A DNA stretch of 54,930 nucleotides from Lachnoclostridium sp. UBA3320 (GCA_002361175.1 DESG01000016.1:24605-79534), one strand, 5' to 3'; shown: positions 15,502 to 25,138, counted from the stretch's first letter. The notes: a model not told the origin generated them from the sequence alone. Numbers and translations are program-made.

Positions 15502-17565
15502 ATGGCAAAGAATCTTGTAATTGTGGAATCACCATCAAAAGCAACGACAATAAAAAAATTTTTAGGCAGTTCTTATGAAGTGGTTGCCTCTAATGGACAT
15601 GTGAGGGATTTGCCAAAAAGCCAATTAGGGATAGATATTGAAAATGATTTTGAACCTAAATACATTACAATAAGAGGAAAAGGGGAAATTCTTGCAAAGC
15701 TTCGCAAGGAAGTGAAAAAAGCTGACAAGGTATATCTTGCAACTGACCCAGACCGTGAAGGAGAGGCGATATCATGGCACTTGTCAAAAGCACTTAAATT
15801 AGATGATAAAAATACAAGTCGTGTAACATTTAATGAAATTACTAAAAATGCAGTTAAGCAGTCATTTAAAAATGCACGTGCCATAGATATGGATTTGGTG
15901 AATGCACAGCAGGCAAGAAGAATTTTAGACAGGATGGTTGGATACCAGATAAGTCCAGTATTGTGGGCAAAAGTTAAAAGAGGTTTAAGTGCAGGTCGTG
16001 TACAGTCAGTTGCACTTAGAATAATAGCAGACAGAGAAGAAGAGATAGGTGCTTTTATTCCTAAAGAATACTGGACACTTTCAGCAGAATTTACGCCACA
16101 AGGTGATAAAAAGTCGATTATTGCGGACTTTTATGGTACATTAAATAAAAAACTAAATATAGAATCCAAAGAACAGGTGGAGCAAATTATATCTGAAATA
16201 AAAAAATCTCAATTTAAAGTTTCTGATATCAAAATTTCAAATCGTACAAAAAAAGGACCTTTGCCATTTACTACAAGTACACTTCAACAGGAAGCTGCCA
16301 AAAATCTTAATTTTGCAACACAAAAAACTATGAGATTGGCTCAGGGGTTATATGAAGGTATGCCTATAAAAGGACATGGCACAATAGGGCTTATAACATA
16401 TCTGCGTACGGACTCAACACGTATTTCAGAAGAAGCTAAAAAAAGTGCAATGGAATATATTGAAAAAAATTATGGAAGTGAATATCTTGCACATAATGCA
16501 GAGAAGAAAAAAGATGATAAAAAAATACAAGATGCTCATGAAGCTATAAGACCAGCTTATATTGAACTTACACCAGCACAGGTAAAAGATTCATTGTCAA
16601 GAGACCATTTTAAGCTGTATCAGCTTATATGGAAGAGGTTTATGGCAAGCCAGATGGCTTCTGCAAAATATGAAACCACTTCTATAAAAATAGATTCAGA
16701 AAAGTACAGGTTTACTGCGGTTTCTTCTAAAATAATTTTTGAAGGTTATTTGAATGTATATCAAGAAGAAGATGACAAGGCTGTAAAGAAAAGCTTTCCT
16801 AAAAAACTTGTTAAAGATGCTTTGATGTCTTTAGGAAAGCTTGAACAGAAACAGCATTTTACGCAGCCGCCAGCGCATTTTACAGAAGCTACACTTGTAA
16901 AGACACTTGAAGAACTTGGAATAGGTCGTCCAAGCACATATGCGCCAACTATTTCAACAATTATTAACAGGCATTATGTTGCTAAGGAACAAAAAAATCT
17001 TTATATTACAGAGCTTGGAGAAGTGGTTAATAACATTATGAAAAAATCATTTACAAGTATTGTTGATGTAAACTTTACAGCATATATGGAGGGGCTTTTA
17101 GACAGAGTGGAGGATGGTTCTGTACGCTGGAAAACGGTGATAGAAAACTTCTATCCTGATTTGCATGAAGCTGTTTCTATTGCACAAAAAGAACTTGAAG
17201 AAGTCAAAATCGAAGATGAAGTAACAGATGTAATTTGTGAAGAGTGTGGGAAAAATATGGTAGTAAAGTTTGGACCACATGGAAAGTTTCTTGCATGTCC
17301 AGGTTTTCCAGAGTGCCGCAACACTAAGCCATATTATGAAAAAGCAGGTGTGCCATGTCCAGAGTGTGGGAAAGAGATAGTTATAAAGAAGACAAAAAAA
17401 GGCAGGCGTTATTATGGGTGTGAGGGATATCCTGACTGTAATTTTATGTCATGGCAGAAGCCCTCAACACAAAAATGTCCTAATTGTGGCGGTCCTATGG
17501 TTGAAAAAGGCAATAAGATTGCATGTATGGATAATCAGTGCGGATTTACAAAACCATTGTCATAA
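15502..17565 (+). CDS. topA: DNA topoisomerase I
   Basis: TopA relaxes negative supercoils. The 687-aa type IA enzyme has the Toprim domain (VIVESPSKATTIKKFL, ATDPDREGEAISWHL) and the active-site tyrosine at about residue 300 in GLITYLRTDSTRIS. Three C-terminal zinc ribbons are visible: CEECGKNM...CPGFPEC, CPECGKEI...CEGYPDC and CPNCGGPM...CMDNQC. The order comM-dprA-topA is common in Clostridia. The flagellar operon begins 168 nt downstream. Confidence 0.98.
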   Translation: MAKNLVIVESPSKATTIKKFLGSSYEVVASNGHVRDLPKSQLGIDIENDFEPKYITIRGKGEILAKLRKEVKKADKVYLATDPDREGEAISWHLSKALKLDDKNTSRVTFNEITKNAVKQSFKNARAIDMDLVNAQQARRILDRMVGYQISPVLWAKVKRGLSAGRVQSVALRIIADREEEIGAFIPKEYWTLSAEFTPQGDKKSIIADFYGTLNKKLNIESKEQVEQIISEIKKSQFKVSDIKISNRTKKGPLPFTTSTLQQEAAKNLNFATQKTMRLAQGLYEGMPIKGHGTIGLITYLRTDSTRISEEAKKSAMEYIEKNYGSEYLAHNAEKKKDDKKIQDAHEAIRPAYIELTPAQVKDSLSRDHFKLYQLIWKRFMASQMASAKYETTSIKIDSEKYRFTAVSSKIIFEGYLNVYQEEDDKAVKKSFPKKLVKDALMSLGKLEQKQHFTQPPAHFTEATLVKTLEELGIGRPSTYAPTISTIINRHYVAKEQKNLYITELGEVVNNIMKKSFTSIVDVNFTAYMEGLLDRVEDGSVRWKTVIENFYPDLHEAVSIAQKELEEVKIEDEVTDVICEECGKNMVVKFGPHGKFLACPGFPECRNTKPYYEKAGVPCPECGKEIVIKKTKKGRRYYGCEGYPDCNFMSWQKPSTQKCPNCGGPMVEKGNKIACMDNQCGFTKPLS

Positions 17566-17606
17566 ATTGGCAAATGGTGATTTTGTTACATTATTCGCCG
17601 AATTTT
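17564..17606 (+). terminator. Possible weak terminator after topA
   Basis: AAATTGGC (17564-17571) can pair with GCC-G-AATTT (17597-17605, one bulged G), with a short inner AATG/CATT pairing. The U-run is only four bases. It overlaps the topA stop codon. It may reduce topA readthrough into the flagellar operon, but the call is weak. Confidence 0.3.
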
Positions 17607-17627
17607 AAAAAAATATCATTTTTAGTC

Positions 17628-17656
17628 TTGTAATTTTCTTTTAATGTATTTATAAT
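17628..17656 (+). promoter_or_regulatory. Sigma-A promoter of the fla/che operon
   Basis: TTGTAA (17628-17633), a 17-nt spacer and a perfect TATAAT (17651-17656) predict a start near 17663, about 70 nt before flgB. No sigma-D promoter (TAAA, 15 nt, GCCGATAA) is seen here, so the long operon is probably housekeeping-transcribed, as in B. subtilis. Confidence 0.75.
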
Positions 17657-17733
17657 AGATATGTATTTTTATGCAATGCTAATGTGAGTACATTATATTA
17701 AAAATTATACTGAGATTAAGGAGAGAAACTTAA

Positions 17734-18123
17734 ATGGTATCAACAGGAGCATTTAATTATATTAATGTGCTTGAAAAGGCGTGTGATGCTGGCTGGATGA
17801 GAAATGCAGCTATATCTAATAACATTGCTAATGTGGACACACCAGGATATAAGCGCAAAGATGTAGATTTTGAATCATATTTGCAGAGTGCAGTTTTTGG
17901 CGGCAGCTCGCTTGATGATAACATTGCGAGCGTTGACCTTGATACAATTACAGGCACTACATATACGGATTATGGACAGGTAGATTACAGGCTTGATGGC
18001 AATAATGTTGACATCGACACAGAAAATGTGGAACTTGCGAAAAACCAAATGAAGTATTATACAATGCTTGATTCTATTACACAGGAGTTTACAAGGCTTA
18101 AAAGTGTTTTAAAAACAAGTTAA
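17734..18123 (+). CDS. flgB: Flagellar basal body rod protein FlgB
   Basis: FlgB is a proximal rod subunit. The 129-aa protein has the N-terminal signature NNIANVDTPGYKRKDVDFE and a C-terminal heptad-like helix (NVELAKNQMKYYTMLDSITQEFTRLKSVL). It is the first gene of the fla/che operon and has a clear AAGGAGAG ribosome-binding site. flgC follows after 18 nt. Confidence 0.97.
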   Translation: MVSTGAFNYINVLEKACDAGWMRNAAISNNIANVDTPGYKRKDVDFESYLQSAVFGGSSLDDNIASVDLDTITGTTYTDYGQVDYRLDGNNVDIDTENVELAKNQMKYYTMLDSITQEFTRLKSVLKTS

Positions 18124-18141
18124 TTAGGAGGGTAGTTATTT

Positions 18142-18582
18142 ATGAGTGTTTTTTCTGCTATGGATATATGTGCTACTGGTATGACAGCACAGAGAACAAG
18201 GCTAGATATTATTTCACAAAATATTGCCAATGTCAACACCACAAGAGATGGCGATGGCGATACATATATGAGAAAATCTGTAATATTTGAGGAAAAATCA
18301 TATATTTCTTTTGATGATGCCCTTATCAATGCCACTGGGTATGTAGGCAAAGGGGTAAAAATATCAAGAATTTTTGAAGACGATGAGACAGAAGGGCGGC
18401 TTGTCTATGACCCTTCTCATCCTGATGCTAATGAAAAGGGATACGTTCTCTATCCTAATGTAAATACGGTTACAGAAATGACTGACATGATTGATGCAAG
18501 TCGTTCTTATGAAGCTAATGTAACGGCATTTAATGCTTCAAAAAATATGTCGCTTAAAGCACTTGATATAGGCAGGTCATAA
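18142..18582 (+). CDS. flgC: Flagellar basal body rod protein FlgC
   Basis: FlgC is the second proximal rod subunit. The 146-aa protein has the rod/hook signature SQNIANVNTTRDGDG near the N-terminus and the conserved C-terminal SRSYEANVTAFNASKNMSLK. It has a GGAGGG ribosome-binding site and sits in the usual flgB-flgC-fliE order. Confidence 0.97.
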   Translation: MSVFSAMDICATGMTAQRTRLDIISQNIANVNTTRDGDGDTYMRKSVIFEEKSYISFDDALINATGYVGKGVKISRIFEDDETEGRLVYDPSHPDANEKGYVLYPNVNTVTEMTDMIDASRSYEANVTAFNASKNMSLKALDIGRS

Positions 18583-18637
18583 AAATTATAATTATTTTTA
18601 ATAAAAATATCGTATTAAACAAATATGGAGGATAGAG

Positions 18638-18985
18638 ATGGACTTATCATTAATTTCAGGTGTGGATTTTGATAGTTATTTTCAGGCGCAGATGCCTAAA
18701 GTTACATCTGTATTTTCAGATGGAAGCGACCCTTTAATAGTTGGTACAGAAGAAAAAAGCGCATTTGGAACAGTATTCGATTCGGCTGTAAGTATGATAC
18801 AGGAAGCAAATTCATACAGTAATGCAGCAGAGGAAGAAGAAATAAAGTTTGCCCTTGGGGAGACAGACAGTATACATGATTTACAGATAGCACAGCAAAA
18901 AGCAAATGTATCACTCCAATACACAGTTGCAGTCAGGGACGCCTTTATAAGCGCATATAAGGAGATAATGAATCTCCAAATATAA
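18638..18985 (+). CDS. fliE: Flagellar hook-basal body protein FliE
   Basis: FliE joins the MS ring to the rod and is one of the first export substrates. The 115-aa protein has the conserved second half: ETDSIHDLQIAQQKANVSLQYTVAVRDAFISAYKEIMNLQI. A TATGGAGGATAGAG ribosome-binding site is present. It precedes fliF as in most Firmicutes. Confidence 0.95.
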   Translation: MDLSLISGVDFDSYFQAQMPKVTSVFSDGSDPLIVGTEEKSAFGTVFDSAVSMIQEANSYSNAAEEEEIKFALGETDSIHDLQIAQQKANVSLQYTVAVRDAFISAYKEIMNLQI

Positions 18986-19020
18986 AATATAAAATATATC
19001 GTTATTAGAGGAGCCAGATT

Positions 19021-20646
19021 ATGCAAGAGAGAATTAAGGAGATTCCAAACAAACTTAAAGAATTTTGGAATAGATACACAAGTAAGCAGAAAACTATAGT
19101 AATATCAGTAATATGTGTAGTGCTTTTATTAATAGGTTTAACTGCTTGGTTTATTTCTAGACCAAAATGGACACAGTTTCAGACATTTGAAAATCTTGAT
19201 GATGCTAACGCAATGGTAAATGCACTTAATGATGCAGACATACGATATAAAGCATCTGACAACGGTCTGACTCTTTATGTAAGAGACGAGGACATGACCG
19301 ATGCATTGTATACTATGAGCGATAATGGACTGGTAGACAGAGGGTATACATGGGACAAAGCATTTGACAATTCAATGTCTACTACTGAAAATGAAAAAAG
19401 CCAGAAAAGAATACTTGCATTACAGTCTCAAATTAAACAAAGTATTATAAATTATTCATTTGTAGACGATGCCAATATATTTATAGATGTACCAGATACA
19501 TCATATAAAGTGCTTGAAGATTCAGACAGTAATGCAACATCTATTACAGCGATGATTAAGGTTTCAGATTCAAATAAAGATGTAGTTACTACTGAAACTG
19601 CAGAAGCACTTGCATACTGGCTTGCCAATGCAGTTGGCACAGATACAGAACACGTTATAATTAATGATTTTGATGGTAATGCCATTTTTAACGGTGCGCT
19701 TGATGATGGTCTTGGCGGTTCACTTGTGGGAGGCAGCTCAGAATACGTTGACAAGCTTAGAAATACAATTGCAGAAAACGTTCGCAAGCTGCTTTTAAAA
19801 TGTGATTTTGATGATATAGAAGTTGGAACACAGGGTATACAGTTTGATATGAGAAAGATTGATACCCTTAGCAAGACATATTCAGTTGCTGATGGAAGAG
19901 AGTATGGATATCCTACAAAACTTTATACATATTCATCACAAGGTGCTACAGGTGTGGCCGGTGAACCAGGTACACAGTCAAATAATGACGACACAGATAC
20001 GGTATTTAATTATGGAAGAGATACCTCATCTACAATAGATGTTGAGAAGCTTGAAGGGCTTCTTACTAATGAAACTATTGAAAATATTAAACAGGAAAAG
20101 CCTACAGTGCAGATTGGGGATTCTTCAATAGGCATCGTTGCAACACGTTTTGTCATATATGATGAGCAGCAGCTTGAAGATGACGGAACACTAAATGGGA
20201 TGACATTTGAAGAGTTTATTGCACAGAATAATAATCCAGTAGTTACAACCGTTGATCAGGCAGTGCTTGACCTTATTTCAGCAGCAACAGGAATAAACAC
20301 GGACAACATAAATATAGTAGCATATGAAGTGCCACAATTTGTAGAAAAAGTAGAAACTACAAGAAGCATCTCAGATTATCTTATGATAATCCTTACAGTA
20401 CTTATTATTGCGTTACTTATATTTGTTGTATTACGTGGTGCAGCGCCTTTAAGGACGGCAGAGGCAGAGGAGCCAGAACTTTCAGTGGAACAACTTTTAG
20501 CTACAACTAAAGAGAACCAGTCACTTGATGATATTGAATTTAGTGAGAAATCTGAAACAAGAAAGATGATAGAGAAATTTGTGGACGAAAACCCAGAAGC
20601 TGTTGCACAGCTTTTGAGAAATTGGCTTAATGAGGATTGGGATTAA
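19021..20646 (+). CDS. fliF: Flagellar MS-ring protein FliF
   Basis: FliF forms the MS ring in the inner membrane. The 541-aa protein has two membrane segments, about residues 24-43 (TIVISVICVVLLLIGLTAW) and 455-475 (LMIILTVLIIALLIFVVLR). Between them are the YscJ-like ring-building motifs, including ALQSQIKQSI and EVGTQGIQFDMRK. The C-terminal tail after EEPELSVEQLL binds FliG, whose gene follows after 30 nt. Confidence 0.96.
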   Translation: MQERIKEIPNKLKEFWNRYTSKQKTIVISVICVVLLLIGLTAWFISRPKWTQFQTFENLDDANAMVNALNDADIRYKASDNGLTLYVRDEDMTDALYTMSDNGLVDRGYTWDKAFDNSMSTTENEKSQKRILALQSQIKQSIINYSFVDDANIFIDVPDTSYKVLEDSDSNATSITAMIKVSDSNKDVVTTETAEALAYWLANAVGTDTEHVIINDFDGNAIFNGALDDGLGGSLVGGSSEYVDKLRNTIAENVRKLLLKCDFDDIEVGTQGIQFDMRKIDTLSKTYSVADGREYGYPTKLYTYSSQGATGVAGEPGTQSNNDDTDTVFNYGRDTSSTIDVEKLEGLLTNETIENIKQEKPTVQIGDSSIGIVATRFVIYDEQQLEDDGTLNGMTFEEFIAQNNNPVVTTVDQAVLDLISAATGINTDNINIVAYEVPQFVEKVETTRSISDYLMIILTVLIIALLIFVVLRGAAPLRTAEAEEPELSVEQLLATTKENQSLDDIEFSEKSETRKMIEKFVDENPEAVAQLLRNWLNEDWD

Positions 20647-20676
20647 AATTTTATAAAATAGAAAGCGGGTACAGGT

Positions 20677-21684
20677 ATGGCTAAGGAAAGTATTAGTGGA
20701 GTGCAGAAAGCAGCAATACTGCTTATTGCCCTAGGCCCTGATAAATCTGCAAATGTATTTAAGCATTTAAAAGAAGATGAAATAGAACAGCTTACGCTCG
20801 AGATTGCTAATACAAGGAGTATATCTCCATCAGTCAAGGATTCAATACTTGATGAATTTTATGAAATCTGCCTTGCACAGCAGTATATTGCTGAAGGTGG
20901 TATTACATATGCCAAGGATTTGCTGGAAAAAGCACTTGGTGCAGAGCGTGCAAAAGATGTTATTGGAAAACTTACCGCATCACTGCAGGTACGTCCATTT
21001 GAGTTTGTGCGAAAGACAGATGCTTCACAGCTTCTAAACTTTATACAAGACGAGCATCCGCAGACAATCGCACTTATATTGTCATATTTGTCATCTTCTC
21101 AGGCAGCAGCTATTGTTTCTGCACTTGCGCCTGAAAAGCAGACAGATGTTGCAAAGAGAATAGCACAGATGGATAGAACATCGCCTGACGTCATTAAAGA
21201 GGTGGAAAAAGTATTGGAACAAAAACTTGCTTCTCTTGTAAACCAAGATTACACTATTGTCGGTGGTGTAGATTCTATCGTGGAAATTTTAAATACAGTA
21301 GACCGTGGTACAGAGAAACATATTATGGAAAGTCTGGAAATCGAAGACCCAGAACTTGCTGATGAAATCCGCAAGAAGATGTTTGTATTCGAGGATATCC
21401 TTTCACTGGACGACAGGTCTGTGCAGCGTGTGCTGCGTGAGGTTGACAACAACGAACTTGCGGTTGCGCTTAAAGGTTCTAATGAGGAGGTGCAGAATCT
21501 TATATTCCACAACCTTTCAAAGCGTCTTGCTACTATGATAAAGGAAGATATGGACTTTATGGGACCTGTACGTCTTAAAGATGTTGAAGAAGCGCAGCAA
21601 AAGATTGTAAATATTATACGTAAACTTGAAGACTCTGCAGAGATTATTATATCCAGAGGCGGAGGTGACGAGATAGTTGTCTAA
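20677..21684 (+). CDS. fliG: Flagellar motor switch protein FliG
   Basis: FliG couples stator torque to rotor rotation. The 335-aa protein has the N-terminal FliF-binding domain (SGVQKAAILLIALGPDKSANVF), the middle-domain EHPQTIALILSYL motif and the C-terminal charged torque helix region (DDRSVQRVLREVDNNELAVALKG). The 3' end overlaps fliH by 8 nt. Confidence 0.97.
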   Translation: MAKESISGVQKAAILLIALGPDKSANVFKHLKEDEIEQLTLEIANTRSISPSVKDSILDEFYEICLAQQYIAEGGITYAKDLLEKALGAERAKDVIGKLTASLQVRPFEFVRKTDASQLLNFIQDEHPQTIALILSYLSSSQAAAIVSALAPEKQTDVAKRIAQMDRTSPDVIKEVEKVLEQKLASLVNQDYTIVGGVDSIVEILNTVDRGTEKHIMESLEIEDPELADEIRKKMFVFEDILSLDDRSVQRVLREVDNNELAVALKGSNEEVQNLIFHNLSKRLATMIKEDMDFMGPVRLKDVEEAQQKIVNIIRKLEDSAEIIISRGGGDEIVV

Positions 21685-22510
21685 TCTTATAAAATCTGTA
21701 TATTTTACTAATGTAAACGAAGGTGAAAAATGTGTTATTGATTCTGACAGCCGAATAGAGGAATATATACCAGGTATATATACACAGTCTGGCATAGATG
21801 ATGAAAATTTCTCGTTCAGACAACTTTCTGACATAGCAGAAGATGCTGATGCTGGATTTACAGGTGGACTTAATGTAATAAGCATGGACGAGGTTATGGA
21901 CGAGGAAAGACAGAAAATTTCAGAAGAGACTTCTGTTATGAGTATGGAAGTTCTTAACGAGGCAAGAGCACAAGCTGATGAAATAATTGCAGAAGCTAAT
22001 CGTGCTGCAGAAAATATAAGAAATCAGGCATATGATACTGGGTTTGCACAGGGTATAGAAGAAGGAAAGAGACAGGGCGCAGTGCTGCTTGAAGAAAAAA
22101 GGGCAGCGCTTGCGCAAGATTACAACAGAAGACTTAAGCTGCTTGAAGAGCAGGAAAAAGAGCTTGAGCCGCATTTTGCATCTATTATAGCAGGGCTTGT
22201 AGAAAAACTTACAGGCGTTATATGTGAAAACAAAAAAGATGTCATAGTCCATCTTATAAACAAGGCGCTTAAAAACCTTGAAAAAACAAGCAGAATAGTA
22301 CTGCGTGTTTCAAAGGAAGATATAGCAGTGGTATCATCAAAGCGTGGTGAAATTATGAAGTATATAAGAGAGGGCACAGAATTTGAGATAGTAGAAGATG
22401 CAGGGCTTATGTTAAACCAGTGCATAATAGAAACTGATAATAGAATTATTGACTGCAGTCTTGATGCACAACTTGACAACCTGCGTGAACATATAAAGAT
22501 GCTGGCATAA
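21677..22510 (+). CDS. fliH: Flagellar export ATPase regulator FliH
   Basis: FliH is the peripheral stalk-like regulator of FliI. The 277-aa protein has a low-complexity N-terminus and a central coiled coil with small-residue spacing (ARAQADEIIAEANRAAENIRNQAYDTGFAQGIEEGK). The C-terminal FliH/VirB-like domain ends CIIETDNRIIDCSLDAQLDNLREH. Translation starts at TTG 21677 inside the end of fliG, with GGAGGTG at 21661-21667, so it is probably coupled to fliG. Confidence 0.92.
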   Translation: MSNLIKSVYFTNVNEGEKCVIDSDSRIEEYIPGIYTQSGIDDENFSFRQLSDIAEDADAGFTGGLNVISMDEVMDEERQKISEETSVMSMEVLNEARAQADEIIAEANRAAENIRNQAYDTGFAQGIEEGKRQGAVLLEEKRAALAQDYNRRLKLLEEQEKELEPHFASIIAGLVEKLTGVICENKKDVIVHLINKALKNLEKTSRIVLRVSKEDIAVVSSKRGEIMKYIREGTEFEIVEDAGLMLNQCIIETDNRIIDCSLDAQLDNLREHIKMLA

Positions 22511-22519
22511 TTTTACCAA

Positions 22520-22541
22520 ATGGAAAGGTGGTGGTTTCCAT
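22520..22541 (+). other. Hairpin with G-rich loop between fliH and fliI
   Basis: ATGGAAA (22520-22526) pairs with TTTCCAT (22535-22541) around the loop GGTGGTGG. The loop would act as a ribosome-binding site for a 42-codon open frame (22542-22670) that overlaps the fliI start out of frame. The structure is visible; a function is not. Confidence 0.4.
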
Positions 22542-22585
22542 ATGCGTAAGATGCTATATAATATAGGAAAGAAGGTGGGTCTTAT

Positions 22586-23893
22586 ATGCATGGTATTAAT
22601 TTGTCAAAATATAACATGCTCTTGGAGCAATCATATGAGAGACGCCTTGGAAAAGTTGCAAAAGTCGTAGGGCTTACAGTAGAATCAATAGGTCCGCCAG
22701 CAAGACTTAACGATTTGTGCCATATTATTACAAAAGATACAAACCATGTTATCAATGCAGAGGTAGTAGGTTTTCGTGATGACAGAGTGCTGCTTATGCC
22801 ATACAACCAGACAGAAGGTGTAGGACTTGGGAGCAGAGTTGAAAATACAAATGCACCATTAAAAGTTCCTGTAGGAAAGGAACTTTTAGGAAAAACTTTA
22901 GATGGGCTTGGCTATCCTATAGATGGCAGCAGCATAAATTTAAAGGCAGCTTACTCAGTTGAAGCACAGCCGCCTGACCCATTAAAAAGAAAGATAATAG
23001 ATGAAGTACTTCCTTTAGGTGTAAAAGCGGTTGATGGGCTTATCACTGTTGGCAAAGGACAGCGTATCGGCATATTTGCAGGAAGCGGTGTTGGCAAAAG
23101 TACGCTTATGGGTATGTTTGCAAGGAATACAAAAGCCGATATAAATGTTATAGCACTTATAGGAGAGCGTGGCAGGGAAGTAAGAGAGTTTATAGAAAGG
23201 GATTTAGGACCAGAAGGTATGAAAAGGTCAGTGGTAGTAGTAGCCACCTCTGACAAACCCGCCCTTATCCGTAAAAAAGCAGCGATGACAGCAACAGCAG
23301 TAGCAGAATATTTTAGGGACCAGGGAAAAGACGTGCTTCTTATGATGGATTCGCTTACACGTTTTTCGATGGCGCAAAGGGAGATAGGTCTTGCATCAGG
23401 TGAACCACCTGTTTCAAGAGGGTATCCTCCAAGTGTTTATTCTGAGATGCCAAAGCTTTTAGAGAGGGCAGGGTGTTCTGACAAAGGCTCTATTACAGGA
23501 CTTTACACAGTACTTGTTGACGGTGATGACTTTAATGAGCCAATTACAGATACTGCAAGAAGTATTTTAGATGGTCATATTGTGCTTGATAGAAAGATAG
23601 CACAGAAAAACCACTATCCAGCAATAGATGTATTGCAGAGTATTTCCCGTGTAATGAGCAGCATAGTTGCCAAAGAACACAAGAGGGCAAGCGGTATTTT
23701 AAACAATGTGCTTGCAACGTATTCTGAGGCAGAAGACCTAGTAAATATAGGAGCTTATAAACCAGGCTCTAATAAAAATATTGACTATGCGCTTTCTAAG
23801 ATAGATGCAGTTAATGAATTTTTAATGCAAGATGTATATGAAAAAGCTGGGTTTGAAGATACAGTTAGCAAACTTGAAGCTCTTTTCGATTAA
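22586..23893 (+). CDS. fliI: Flagellar export ATPase FliI
   Basis: FliI is the hexameric ATPase of the flagellar type III export apparatus, related to F1-beta. The 435-aa protein shows Walker A GSGVGKST (166-173), IGERGREVREFIE, Walker B DVLLMMDSLTRFSMAQREI and the substrate segment SRGYPPSVYSEMPKLLERAG. The start ATG 22586 follows AAGAAGGTGGG. The 75-nt gap from fliH is larger than usual here and contains a small hairpin. Confidence 0.97.
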   Translation: MHGINLSKYNMLLEQSYERRLGKVAKVVGLTVESIGPPARLNDLCHIITKDTNHVINAEVVGFRDDRVLLMPYNQTEGVGLGSRVENTNAPLKVPVGKELLGKTLDGLGYPIDGSSINLKAAYSVEAQPPDPLKRKIIDEVLPLGVKAVDGLITVGKGQRIGIFAGSGVGKSTLMGMFARNTKADINVIALIGERGREVREFIERDLGPEGMKRSVVVVATSDKPALIRKKAAMTATAVAEYFRDQGKDVLLMMDSLTRFSMAQREIGLASGEPPVSRGYPPSVYSEMPKLLERAGCSDKGSITGLYTVLVDGDDFNEPITDTARSILDGHIVLDRKIAQKNHYPAIDVLQSISRVMSSIVAKEHKRASGILNNVLATYSEAEDLVNIGAYKPGSNKNIDYALSKIDAVNEFLMQDVYEKAGFEDTVSKLEALFD

Positions 23894-23913
23894 AATAAGT
23901 TTGGGATTTTAAT

Positions 23914-24369
23914 ATGGCAAAGTTTATTTTTAAACTGGAGAGCATATTATCTATAAAGATGAAGCTTGAAGATCAGGCAAAGGCAGAATATGGCTTAGAA
24001 GTTATGAAGCTTAGAGAAGAAGAACACAAGCTTTCACTTCTTGAGAAAAGAAAAAATGGTTTTGAACAGCAGCTATTTGAAGCTTTAAACGATACGCTTG
24101 TTGTATTAATTATAAAAAGACTGGAAGATAGCGTAGAAAACTTAAAATACAATATAAAAATTCAGATTTCTGTTATAAAAAGACAGGAAGAAAGAGTTGC
24201 CAAGGCGCGCGAAAAGCTGGATAACGCAATGAAGGAAAGAAAAATATATGAGAAGTTGAAAGAAAAAGCATTTGAAGAGTTTAAGGCAGAAGTTAATGCT
24301 CAGGAGCAAAAAGAGATTGACCAGCTTGTAAGTTTTAGGTTTGGCAGTGCCAGAGAAAGCGAGGATTAG
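23914..24369 (+). CDS. fliJ: Flagellar export chaperone/stalk protein FliJ
   Basis: FliJ is the central coiled-coil stalk of the FliH-FliI-FliJ ATPase complex. The 151-aa protein is predicted to be almost fully helical and charged, begins KFIFKLESILSIKMKLEDQAK, which is a typical FliJ start, and follows fliI after 20 nt. No strong ribosome-binding site is seen; translation may depend on coupling. Confidence 0.9.
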   Translation: MAKFIFKLESILSIKMKLEDQAKAEYGLEVMKLREEEHKLSLLEKRKNGFEQQLFEALNDTLVVLIIKRLEDSVENLKYNIKIQISVIKRQEERVAKAREKLDNAMKERKIYEKLKEKAFEEFKAEVNAQEQKEIDQLVSFRFGSARESED

Positions 24370-24374
24370 ATACA

Positions 24375-25118
24375 ATGGCAAAAAGTAAAGCAGCAAAATC
24401 GAAAGAAAGCGGTGGAAGCAGCCTAGTTACTGCACTTATTGCGTTAGTTATTATTTTAATCTGGCTTGCAGTTTTTGGTTTTCTTATAAAACTTGATGTC
24501 GGTGGAATTGGAAGCAATATCCTTTATCCAGTCTTAAAGGATGTGCCAGTAGTAAATAGAATTCTTCCAGAACCTTCTGAGGAGATGCAGGCAGAAGAAG
24601 ACAACTACCAATATAATACTTTAAGGGCTGCTAATGAAAGAATAAGAGAATTAGAAAGCCAGCTTGAAGCACAAGGCGGCACAGCTAATGCAAATTCAGA
24701 TTATATTGCACAGCTTGAGGCAGAAGTGCAGGACTTGCAGAAATATAAGAAAGAGCAAGATGATTTTGATAAGAGAGTTGCAGACTTTGATGAAAAAGTT
24801 GTTTTTAATGATAATGCACCTGATATTTCAGAGTATGAGCAGTACTATGCAGCAATTCAGCCTGAAAATGCAGAGAGAATTTATAATCAGGTAGTGCAGG
24901 ATTTACAGAATCAGCAGCAGGCAAAAAAAATTGCTACGCTTTATTCTAATGCAGAGCCTGAAAAGGCAGCAACGGTATTGTCTGAGATGACACAGGATTT
25001 AGACCTTGTGTGTGCAATACTTAACAATATGAGCGAGAAACAAGCAGCAGCGATTATACAGGAGCTTGACAGTGGATTTGCGGCACAGATTACAAAGAAG
25101 ATGTCTATGGCAGGATAA
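24375..25118 (+). CDS. MotE/YlxF-like flagellar protein with MgtE-N-like domain
   Basis: This 247-aa protein has a basic N-terminus, one membrane segment (about 20-43, SLVTALIALVIILIWLAVFGFL), a coiled coil (about 78-125) and a C-terminal domain like the MgtE intracellular N-domain. The end reads KKIATLYSNAEPEKAATVLSEM and LNNMSEKQAAAIIQELD. This matches the MotE/YlxF family found between fliJ and fliK in Firmicutes, thought to be a periplasmic helper of flagellar assembly or the stator. It follows fliJ after 5 nt. Confidence 0.85.
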   Translation: MAKSKAAKSKESGGSSLVTALIALVIILIWLAVFGFLIKLDVGGIGSNILYPVLKDVPVVNRILPEPSEEMQAEEDNYQYNTLRAANERIRELESQLEAQGGTANANSDYIAQLEAEVQDLQKYKKEQDDFDKRVADFDEKVVFNDNAPDISEYEQYYAAIQPENAERIYNQVVQDLQNQQQAKKIATLYSNAEPEKAATVLSEMTQDLDLVCAILNNMSEKQAAAIIQELDSGFAAQITKKMSMAG

Positions 25119-25138
25119 GTCAGTGGGGAGTTTTTACT

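Noticed and set aside
23135..23142. GCCGATAT inside fliI resembling a sigma-D -10 box
   Set aside because: No TAAA-like -35 is found 15 nt upstream (GTTT instead), and the site lies within a coding region with conserved protein sequence.
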